In this document: positions 1 to 5,211 of the stretch, in pieces | How the letters are laid out: each line of letters begins with the position of its first letter | Position numbering within the stretch: position 1 is the stretch's first letter | Source: Thermodesulfobacteriota bacterium | Lineage (GTDB): Bacteria > Desulfobacterota > RBG-13-43-22 | Reading direction: 5' to 3' | DNA: 5,693 bases | NCBI GenBank assembly: GCA_025454185.1 | Contig: JALOOY010000378.1 | Location: 1 to 5,693 of the forward strand | Translations under genes and position numbers: made by a program | The notes under the pieces: generated by a model | Seen by the model: the letters and a program-made list of their open reading frames with translations, nothing else | What the model was told of the DNA's origin: nothing | Databases searched by the model: none

Positions 1-2
1 GC

Positions 3-354
3 CGGCGCTATGTGGTTTGGCTGCGAGAGGCCAGGAAGCGTTTCGGGTTGTCGATTTTAGATTATACGGTCACCTCCAATCATGTCCCTCTCCTGGTTTC
101 CGGCGAGATTGATCATGGGGCCATTCCCCGGTCGCTGCAATTGATTGCCGGTAGGACCGGCCAGGAATATAATCAAAGGAAAAATCGCAAAGGGGCTTTT
201 GGGGAGGACCCGTATCATGCCACCGCCGTTGAAAGCGGATGCCATTTGATCCAGTGCCTGGCTTATATATCGTTCTGAACATGGTCCGGGCTGGAGTTGT
301 GGTTCACCCGGGGAAATAGCCCTATTCCGGATATAACAAAATTCAAACGCCCCG
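3..354 (+). pseudogene. REP-associated HUH (Y1) transposase, degenerate remnant, 5' end outside the window
   Basis: This is the remains of a single-strand DNA transposase of the IS200-like/REP-associated family (Y1_Tnp fold). The reading frame runs in from the left edge (RRYVVWLREARKRFG), so the GTG at 12 is internal and not the start. Family hallmarks are LDYTVTSNHV, QLIAGRTGQEYNQR and YHATAVESG. The HUH motif, normally HxH within NHVHLLV, reads NHVPLLV, which removes a metal-binding histidine. Positions expected from the family to be W and R read G and P (AFGEDPYHAT). The frame stops at 276-278, but homology resumes one frame over at 275 (LNMVRAGVVVHPGK), meets a TAG at 317-319 where the family has W, and continues as PYSGYNKIQTPR to about 354. 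A frameshift, two stops and a lost catalytic residue make it non-functional. The methyltransferase ORF begins exactly where the homology ends. Expected residues come from memory of the family, not from an alignment. Confidence 0.85.
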
Positions 355-984
355 ATGGATGATTACAAACTCTTGATCGACCTTCACAAGGAAGGCTATC
401 GCCAGGGACCGGGCGGGGATGCCGAGACAGAACTTGCCCTTCAGGATTTTCTGGACGTTCTGGATCAAAGGGCCGAAAGCACCGGGGTGGCGGACAAGAT
501 ATCACCTCTTGCCCTGTCCATGGACGACCTGCCTTTTGCCAACGAGGAGTTGGATGTCATCTGGTCTGAGGGAGCAATCTATAACATTGGGTTTGAAAAG
601 GGCGTAGCGGAGTGGCGACGATTTTTGAAAGCGGGTGGTCTATTCGTTGCCTCCGAGATCACATGGCTCACGAACTCCAGACCAGCCGAACTCCAGAAAC
701 ACTGGGATAGCGAGTATTCCGAAATCAACGTGGCTTCAGCAAAGATCAGGGTTTTGGAGAAACACGGATTTACGCCAGTGGGGTACTTCGTTTTACCAGA
801 GCATTGTTGGTTGGAAGAATATTACCGGCCCCTGCAAGCCAGGTTCGAAAAATTTCTGAATCGAAACGGGAACAGCGAAGAAGCACGCGAAATAGTAAAC
901 GCAGAGCAACACGAAATTGACCTCTACGAAAAGTACAAGTCTCACATCAGTTACGGGGTGTATATTGCAAAAAAGCTGGGATAA
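355..984 (+). CDS. Class I SAM-dependent methyltransferase with SAM-binding motif I deleted (probably non-functional)
   Basis: The 209-residue product matches a family of small class I (Rossmann-fold) methyltransferases of roughly 245-255 residues. Recognisable blocks are the N-terminal RQGPGGDAETE (16-26), the motif II/III region MDDLPF...DVIWSEGAIYNIGFEKG (56-83), EWRRFLKAGG (86-95), SEITWL (100-105), GYFVLPEHCW (143-152) and a C-terminal helix ending SYGVYIAKK. Between ELAL (26-29) and QDFLDVL (30-36) the family carries about 40 residues containing the glycine-rich GxGxG loop and the acidic residue that hold S-adenosylmethionine. All of that is missing here, with the frame kept, at about 436-447. 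SAM binding should therefore be lost. The start at 355 has no Shine-Dalgarno sequence and abuts a transposase remnant, so the native promoter is probably gone too. The original substrate is unknown. The family call is strong; calling it inactive is inference. Confidence 0.8.
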   Translation: MDDYKLLIDLHKEGYRQGPGGDAETELALQDFLDVLDQRAESTGVADKISPLALSMDDLPFANEELDVIWSEGAIYNIGFEKGVAEWRRFLKAGGLFVASEITWLTNSRPAELQKHWDSEYSEINVASAKIRVLEKHGFTPVGYFVLPEHCWLEEYYRPLQARFEKFLNRNGNSEEAREIVNAEQHEIDLYEKYKSHISYGVYIAKKLG

Positions 985-987
985 AAG

Positions 988-1081
988 GGCGACCAAGGCG
1001 CTGCACTGGACGGGGATTCCGCTGTCTAAAATCGGGGGCGGACCAGCCAAACCAATTAAATTTGCATTCATTATGTTAAAT
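988..1081 (+). other. attC-like sequence (possible decayed integron cassette recombination site)
   Basis: The stretch just after the methyltransferase stop, ACCAAGGCGCTGCACTGGAC (992-1011) and the following GGGGATTCCGCTG, resembles the 5' arm of many chromosomal attC sites, which often sit against the cassette gene's stop codon. Some dyad symmetry remains: CTGG (1006-1009) with CCAG (1043-1046), and GATT (1015-1018) with AATC (1030-1033). GTTAAAT (1075-1081) fits the GTTRRRY core. The matching left core (RYYYAAC) is not intact (GGCGACC), and much of the stem is mismatched. No integrase gene is in the window. Resemblance is judged from memory; this is a weak call. Confidence 0.28.
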
Positions 1082-1091
1082 CAGGTCAGGC

Positions 1092-1108
1092 ATTCTAAGT
1101 CTTAGAGT
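1092..1108. promoter_or_regulatory. Short palindrome, possible operator or small hairpin
   Basis: TCTAAG-T-CTTAGA is a perfect inverted repeat with a one-base centre (1094-1106). One more matching pair (A1092/T1108) lies outside a mismatch. It sits about 45 bp before the ATG of the second transposase remnant and 110 bp before the flavodoxin-fold gene. It could be a relict regulatory site of the transposase or a protein-binding site. No convincing promoter was found beside it. Confidence 0.25.
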
Positions 1109-1150
1109 GCACTTTTTGCCCTTAAAAAGAGGCTTTTAAGCAAACAACCC

Positions 1151-1198
1151 ATGCCCCGAGCCAATCGCTATTTCATCCCGGGCCAGATTGGGCATTGA
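1151..1198 (+). pseudogene. REP-associated transposase, N-terminal 15-codon remnant
   Basis: The frame reads MPRANRYFIPGQIGH and then TGA. This is the characteristic N-terminus of REP-associated transposases, which typically begin MPRANRYFxPGxxWHITHRCH. The W of the WH pair appears as G (GGG), and a stop falls where the family continues with L/I-T-H-R. Nothing recognisable follows. The flavodoxin-fold gene's ribosome binding site starts within 10 bp. The fragment is in the same orientation as the larger remnant at the left edge, so the methyltransferase is bracketed by two pieces of the same type of element. It is too short to encode anything functional; its value is as a marker of past rearrangement. 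Confidence 0.7.
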
Positions 1199-1218
1199 AC
1201 AACTGAGGGAGGTAGACA

Positions 1219-1905
1219 ATGAAGGTGATGGCGTTCAACGGCAGTCCACGGAAGAAGAAATGGAATACTGTCACTTTGTTGAATAATGCCCTGCAAGGCG
1301 CTCAGGCAACCGGCGCGGAAACCGAACTGGTCCAACTATACGATCTTAAGTTTTCGGGCTGCATCAGTTGTTTCTCGTGCAAGCGCTTAAGCCGAAAGAA
1401 GGATGGGGTATGCTCAGTGCAGGATGATCTGACCCTAGTGCTGGATCGTGTAAAGCAGGCCGATGCCCTGATCATTGGCTCGCCTGTCTATTATGGTGCT
1501 GAATCCGCTGCCACGCGTGCTTTCCTCGAGCGATTGTGCTTCCCATACTTAAAATATTCCAAGGATGGGCGCTCGCTCTTTCCGCGACGCATCAACACAG
1601 CCATGATCTACACCATGAATGCTCCGGAGCCGATCCTCCAACGTATAGGCTATGACCGGATGTTCGCTATGACGCAGATGACACTGGGGATGCATTTCGG
1701 CGCATGCGAGTTGCTTCTATCATCCGACACTCTGCAGTACAGCGATTACGACAAGTACGAGACGGAGGCTTTTGATAAGAACGCAAAGCGGCAGCGTCAT
1801 ATCAAAGTCTTCCCCGACGATTGCAGACGCGCCTTTGCCTTAGGTGTGCGAATGGCCTCCGGCAAGGTTCCCGATCCGAAGCCAATGCCTTGGCAGGAAT
1901 CGTGA
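1219..1905 (+). CDS. Flavodoxin-fold NADPH-dependent FMN reductase-like / iron-sulfur flavoprotein-like protein
   Basis: This is a 228-residue cytoplasmic protein of the NADPH-dependent FMN reductase superfamily. The N-terminal beta strand and phosphate loop MKVMAFNGSPRKKKWNT (1-17) would bind the FMN phosphate. ADALIIGSPVYYGAESAATRAFLERL (from about residue 81) is the second flavin-contacting region. A cysteine cluster, C48-x2-C51-x2-C54-x10-C65, lies where iron-sulfur flavoproteins of anaerobes carry their [4Fe-4S] ligands, though with a wider last gap than the compact classical motif, so a cluster is possible but unproven. The likely role is electron transfer or reduction of a small acceptor; the physiological partner cannot be read from the sequence. 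GGAGG at 1208-1212, 6 nt before the ATG, fixes the start. The frame is intact and the length is normal. No promoter is obvious in the 234-bp gap upstream. It converges on the binding-protein locus, with a large hairpin just after its stop. Confidence 0.85.
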   Translation: MKVMAFNGSPRKKKWNTVTLLNNALQGAQATGAETELVQLYDLKFSGCISCFSCKRLSRKKDGVCSVQDDLTLVLDRVKQADALIIGSPVYYGAESAATRAFLERLCFPYLKYSKDGRSLFPRRINTAMIYTMNAPEPILQRIGYDRMFAMTQMTLGMHFGACELLLSSDTLQYSDYDKYETEAFDKNAKRQRHIKVFPDDCRRAFALGVRMASGKVPDPKPMPWQES

Positions 1906-1906
1906 C

Positions 1907-1980
1907 GGCGAACGCCGGGTGTCAACGCGGATGCTGCGCACACTGCGTGTGCTCCGCACCGGTTACACTCGGCGTTCGCT
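1907..1980. repeat. Long imperfect hairpin with extrahelical bases, attC-like or mobile repeat
   Basis: GCGAACGCCGGGTGT (1908-1922) pairs with ACACTCGGCGTTCGC (1965-1979): 15 pairs, one of them G-T. After an unpaired C1923 the stem goes on with AAC/GTT (1924-1926 with 1962-1964). After an unpaired G1927 it continues CGG/CCG, and after an unpaired A1931 TGC/GCA. It closes with GCACAC/GTGTGC (1938-1943 with 1947-1952) and a 3-nt loop. All three single unpaired bases are on the left arm, four nucleotides apart. Two 7-nt boxes ending AAC or starting GTT, separated by 5 nt, lie in each arm, recalling attC geometry, but they do not fit the canonical core and the inner boxes face the other way. No T-run follows on either strand, so it is not a standard intrinsic terminator. 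Confidence 0.6.
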
Positions 1981-2036
1981 GCCTGTATGGAGCACCGTCG
2001 CCTGGGTCCGAGTAGTCCCTTTCTTTTTCCCTCTGC

Positions 2037-2688
2037 CTATTTTCCCGAAGCGTTGGGAATAAACAGGGGATTCCCGTTTTTATCCTTGAAGGCGCCGATG
2101 GCCTGTTGCCCTTCCTTGGAGATCATCCAGTTGACGAACTCCAGGGCCTCTTTGAATTTTACGTGCTTGTGCTTTTCCGGGTTCACGGCCATGACGCCGT
2201 ATTGGTTGAACAGCGCGGGGTCCCCTTCCAGGACGATAACCATGTCCAGCTTGTCCTTATCCCTGGTGGCCAACCAGGTGCCCCGGTCGGTCAGGGTATA
2301 GCCCTTTTTTTCATCGGCGATGCGCTGGGTCTTTTCCATCCCCGACCCCACTTCCAGATACCAGGGTCTTCCCTTGGGATCGACGCCGAGTTGTTTCCAG
2401 AGCCCCAGCTCCATGGTATGGGTCCCCGACTTGACGCCTCGGGATACGAAGGTTCCCGAACCGTCAGCGATCTTCTTCAGAGCCTCCAGGGCCTTTTTGC
2501 TCCCCTTTACCTTGAGGGGATATCCCGGTCTTTTTCTCAAAAAGGGGCAGCAGGTAATCCAGCAGCCCGGAATTCTGGGTGCTGGTGGTGGAAGCGCAGC
2601 GGATGCGCGTCTGGGCCGTTACTACACCGTTCAACAAAAACAAACCGGCTAATGTCACCATAAAGATAAGAACCATTCTTTTTTTCAT
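2037..2688 (-). pseudogene. tupA: TupA-like tungstate/oxyanion ABC-transporter binding protein (A), internally deleted and frameshifted
   Basis: This is a periplasmic binding protein of the TupA (PstS-like domain) family, broken into two frames. The N-terminal piece starts at 2688 behind AAGGAAG (2702-2696, 7 nt spacing). It has a signal peptide ending VVTA (residues 1-25) and the family's ligand loop TTSTQNSGLL (34-43), then reads to FEKKTGI (residue 56). The rest is in another frame from about 2519: PLKVKGSKKALEALKKIA, SRGVKSGTH, YTLTDRGTW and YGVMAVNPEK, ending at a TAG at 2037-2039. Compared with paralogue B in this window, about 60 residues between FEKKTGI and the DP-x-K-[IV] segment are missing. 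They include the VDV(I/V)LVHA strand and the YN(D/E)F segment. The junction is at about 2520/2521, and the loss also shifts the frame. The N-terminal frame would end about 18 residues further on. Tungstate specificity is inferred from the family. The missing segment lies in the ligand-binding lobe, so function is very unlikely. Confidence 0.82.
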
Positions 2689-2716
2689 GATTTGTCTTCC
2701 TTTCGTGGCAATCTCT

Positions 2717-2746
2717 AAAAAAAAAGGGCGGAAAAGGCCCCCGCCC
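2717..2746 (-). terminator. Rho-independent terminator after the porin gene
   Basis: On the - strand GGGCGG (2746-2741) pairs with CCGCCC (2731-2726) across a 9-nt loop, and a run of nine T (2725-2717) follows. It starts 32 bp after the porin stop and ends 28 bp before the ATG of binding protein A, so it separates the porin from the downstream gene. A T-rich stretch (2749-2753) beyond the stem in the other direction might give weak + strand termination. Confidence 0.85.
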
Positions 2747-2778
2747 TGTTTTTAAAATTTCGAAAAACCTCCGGGAAC

Positions 2779-4218
2779 TTACCAGACCACTTCAAAGCGG
2801 GTCAGGATCCCCTGTTCGTTGTCGAACTTCTTGCCGCTCACGGTGATGGCATCGTCAAACTTGGTATAGTAGTAATTGACCATGAAGCGCAGCAGATCGT
2901 TGGGGTACCAGGTCAGACCCAGGGTATAGCCGGAGGCCTTGTCGGTGTATTTTTTCGGATCGGCAAAACCCAATTTCAGGATATCGTCGTCCATGTCGAT
3001 CCACTCGTAACGCCCCACCAATTGGAAGGCCCCGCAGTAACCCGGCTTGCCGAGCTTGAAGGGCTTTTTCGGGGTAATCTGCTGGGGCAGCCCGTTGCGC
3101 CAGGGTTCCTCTTCGCCGGTCAGGAACCAGCCCAGGGACACGTATCCCGCCGTGTTGTCGTCGAAGCTGGCCTTCTTTTTGTTGTAGGTCAGGTCATTCA
3201 ACTGCAGGGTCATGTATTCGGACTTCAGGGAAACAGGGCCCATCAACCAGGCCAGTTCCGCCCCCAGCCGGTTGCGGGTCCCGTCCTGGGCCACGGTGTC
3301 ATTGAACTGCAGAAAGGTCGTTTGGCCTTCCGTCTTATACTGATAACGCCACCAATCTGCTTGCGGGTTCGTGGTATGCTCGCTCCCGGTGGTAAAGGCG
3401 CCGCCGATATGGAGCCCCTTAAGGATCTTATTGTCCATCCTGGCGAAGGGGGCCACGGTGACCCTTCCGGCCACGTCTTTCTGGTCGTCCACATCACTGG
3501 TGTTGAGCTTCCGGCCGTTAAAAACCCCTAATTGGTAATAGAGCAGGTCTTTGCTGATATTCCCGTGGAGCATGATCCCGATGTCGCGGGAAGGGGCAAA
3601 GTTGTTGGCCAGCGAGCGTTCGATGAAATCGATCCAGTTGTCCGAATGGAGTTCCTCCAGGCTGAAGGGCACCTTGTACTGACCGAACATCAACTGGGCC
3701 TCGGGCCAATACCGGATGTTCATGAAGGCGTCGTTCAACCGGGCATTGCCCTCGCCCATGTCGTATTCCACGCTGAAGTCGTAATGTTTATAAAAAGTCC
3801 CCAGGGCCGCAATACGGGCCCGCCGGATCAGGAAGGTGTCGTTGCTGGGATGATCGTTCAAGAACCAGCGATAGTCGGCATGCAGCCGTCCGGAAAGTTT
3901 GAGCTTGTTCTCACCATCAGCCGACTCCATGGTGAAGCCCTTTTTGAAATCCACCTTGGCGTTGCCCGCCGGGGCCTTTTCTTCCTGGACCTTCTTTTCC
4001 AGGGCCCGCAGCCGCTGCAGTTCCGCTTCCTCGGCCTCCGCCTGCTTCTTCAGTTCCTGATACTTTTCCGGCGTGACCATCTTGCTGTTGAGCAGGATCT
4101 CCAGGATCTGCTCATTCACCGACTTGGCCTGTACCCCCTGGGGCAGGCCCCACAAGAAGAGCCCCAAGAAAAACAATATTACACCGGACAGCCACCCGCA
4201 TCTCCTCTTCCCGCGCAT
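2779..4218 (-). CDS. OprO/OprP-type (phosphate-selective, O/P family) outer-membrane porin
   Basis: This is a 479-residue outer-membrane beta-barrel of the Porin O/P family, which forms channels for anions such as phosphate. A signal peptide with a hydrophobic core at about 10-24 ends VQA at about 31. A charged, coiled-coil-like segment rich in Glu, Lys and Leu (about 48-82) follows, as is common in this family before the barrel. The barrel begins near FTMESADGENKLKLSGRLHADYRWF (95-119), with RRARI (132-136), YDFSVEYDMG and FGQYKVPFSLEE as typical O/P blocks. Alternating aromatic strands run to the end, and the protein finishes in Trp (FEVVW), consistent with the aromatic C-terminal residue needed for barrel assembly. 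AAGGAGG (4230-4224) lies 5 nt before the ATG. It has its own promoter in the gap upstream and a strong terminator downstream. With TupA-like proteins on both sides, it probably admits the same oxyanion to the periplasm; the exact ion is not readable from the sequence. Confidence 0.9.
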   Translation of the reverse strand: MRGKRRCGWLSGVILFFLGLFLWGLPQGVQAKSVNEQILEILLNSKMVTPEKYQELKKQAEAEEAELQRLRALEKKVQEEKAPAGNAKVDFKKGFTMESADGENKLKLSGRLHADYRWFLNDHPSNDTFLIRRARIAALGTFYKHYDFSVEYDMGEGNARLNDAFMNIRYWPEAQLMFGQYKVPFSLEELHSDNWIDFIERSLANNFAPSRDIGIMLHGNISKDLLYYQLGVFNGRKLNTSDVDDQKDVAGRVTVAPFARMDNKILKGLHIGGAFTTGSEHTTNPQADWWRYQYKTEGQTTFLQFNDTVAQDGTRNRLGAELAWLMGPVSLKSEYMTLQLNDLTYNKKKASFDDNTAGYVSLGWFLTGEEEPWRNGLPQQITPKKPFKLGKPGYCGAFQLVGRYEWIDMDDDILKLGFADPKKYTDKASGYTLGLTWYPNDLLRFMVNYYYTKFDDAITVSGKKFDNEQGILTRFEVVW

Positions 4219-4244
4219 ACCCTCCTCCTTTTATATGATTTCTC

Positions 4245-4258
4245 TGGCATATATGCCA
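4245..4258. promoter_or_regulatory. 14-bp perfect palindrome, candidate operator of the porin promoter
   Basis: TGGCATATATGCCA is a perfect inverted repeat that covers the proposed -10 box and lies 27 bp before the porin ATG. A repressor bound here would block RNA polymerase directly, a layout expected for ligand-controlled uptake genes. The regulator is unknown; a ModE/TunR-like or phosphate-type regulator is only a guess, since the sequence does not match a site I can name with confidence. Confidence 0.45.
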
Positions 4259-4277
4259 AAAAAGGCTAATGTGTCAA
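4248..4277 (-). promoter_or_regulatory. Sigma-70-type promoter for the porin gene
   Basis: On the - strand a perfect -35 box, TTGACA (4277-4272), is followed after 18 bp by TATATG (4253-4248), which matches four of six positions of TATAAT. Transcription would begin near 4241, giving a leader of about 22 nt that contains the AAGGAGG ribosome binding site. The -10 box lies inside a perfect palindrome. Confidence 0.55.
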
Positions 4278-4344
4278 GTATTTTCTGGAAAAAATAAGGA
4301 GGTGGGCAAAAAGCGGGGTCTACGAATCAAAGCGGCAGGAGACG

Positions 4345-5205
4345 TTAATGAACTTTCTCCGATTTAGGACGGGCATTCTTATAGATCCCCTGGCCGAAAC
4401 GGTCTTGACCGAATTCGCCGATGAGACCCTGTCCCCGTTCCGAAGCCAAAAAAACGAGGAACCGGGCGCCCAGGTCGGAGGCCGGCGTTGCCCCGTTGGG
4501 TTGACACAGGCCGTGGTAGGCGTTAATCAGCAAAGGATCCCCCTGGAATAAGACTTTTAAACGGGGCAAACGATCCTTTTCCATGACCCAGGTGCTGCTG
4601 TCGGTTAGGAAATAGCCCTGTCCCTCATGAGCTTTTTTCAAAGAGGCGCTCATAAAGGTTCGGGTAATTCGATACCAATCCCCTTCAGGTTGAATGCCGG
4701 CTTGACGCCAGACAGCCATTTCCTTCTGATGCGTTCCGGAATTGTCGCCCCGGGAGAAAAAGAAGGCTTTCCGGGACGCAATCCGCCGGAAAGTTTCCGC
4801 CGCACTGGCAGCCCCGGTGATTTTAGCGGGGTCTTCAGGGGGACCCACCAGAAAAAACTCGTTGTAACCGACCAAGGTCCTGCGGGCCGCCCAGCCCTCC
4901 CGAATCGCCTGTTCCTCCGCCTCCGGGGCATGGACCAGGATGACATCGACTTTTTTTTGACGAAGGAGTTGAAAGGAAGCCCCGGACCCGGCCTTGATCC
5001 AGCACAGGGAGGCCCCGGCCTCGCGGGCAAAGGCCTCCCCCAGGATTTTCAGCAGACCGAGTTCCCCGGGGCTGCCGGTGGCTACGGAAAAACTTCGCTC
5101 TCCCGATCCGTAAACCTCGTTGCAGGTCTGTTGGGCCGACCCGTTAGACCAGGGAATGACCAGGGCCAGGATCAGCAGGTGTATAAGGAAAGGCCTCCCA
5201 GGCAT
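4345..5205 (-). CDS. Divergent TupA/PstS-like periplasmic oxyanion-binding protein (B)
   Basis: This is a 286-residue secreted solute-binding protein of the TupA-like family. A signal peptide (hydrophobic core about 6-19) ends GSA at about 24. Family blocks are VDVILVHAPEAEE (86-98), YNEFFLVGPPEDPAKI (114-129), SRGDNSGTHQKE (151-162), YFLTDSSTWV (198-207) and FQGDPLLINAYHGL (220-233). It is full length but diverged where ligand is bound: the usual TTTST-x-SGLL loop reads ATGSPGELGLL (42-52), and the usual PYGVMAVNP segment reads AYHGLCQPNG. This suggests a changed ligand or a sensory role rather than standard tungstate uptake. The start at 5205 lies 6 nt after the stop of the upstream paralogue, with only a weak AAAGGGA about 13 nt before it, so translation is probably coupled to that gene. 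No terminator is visible in the 126 bp before the porin, so read-through into the porin is possible in addition to its own promoter. Confidence 0.82.
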   Translation of the reverse strand: MPGRPFLIHLLILALVIPWSNGSAQQTCNEVYGSGERSFSVATGSPGELGLLKILGEAFAREAGASLCWIKAGSGASFQLLRQKKVDVILVHAPEAEEQAIREGWAARRTLVGYNEFFLVGPPEDPAKITGAASAAETFRRIASRKAFFFSRGDNSGTHQKEMAVWRQAGIQPEGDWYRITRTFMSASLKKAHEGQGYFLTDSSTWVMEKDRLPRLKVLFQGDPLLINAYHGLCQPNGATPASDLGARFLVFLASERGQGLIGEFGQDRFGQGIYKNARPKSEKVH

Positions 5206-5211
5206 GTTTCC

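Noticed and set aside
276..278. In-frame TGA of the transposase remnant as a selenocysteine or recoding site
   Set aside because: Homology resumes in a different frame around this point, so a plain frameshift explains it.
793..1071. 92-codon - strand open frame over the methyltransferase 3' end
   Set aside because: It lies mostly antisense to a recognised gene, with no ribosome binding site and no family resemblance.
1121..1140. CTTAAAAAG / CTTTTAAG inverted repeat as a terminator of the methyltransferase
   Set aside because: The stem is short and AT-rich with a bulge, and no U-tract follows.
1907..1980. Large hairpin as a terminator of the flavodoxin-fold gene
   Set aside because: No T-run follows the stem on either strand, and the stem is much longer and more bulged than an intrinsic terminator.
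2037..2540. Second frame of the TupA-like gene A as an independent gene starting at 2540
   Set aside because: It has no signal peptide or ribosome binding site, and its first residues are the out-of-frame reading of the FEKKTGI codons of the upstream fragment. It is the 3' half of a broken gene.
2106..2663. 185-codon + strand open frame opposite the TupA-like gene A
   Set aside because: The - strand translation carries unmistakable TupA motifs and a signal peptide. The + frame has none.
3022..4269. Two long + strand open frames opposite the porin (3022-3531 and 3532-4269)
   Set aside because: They are antisense shadows of a well supported porin with signal peptide and barrel motifs. They have no ribosome binding sites and no recognisable motifs.
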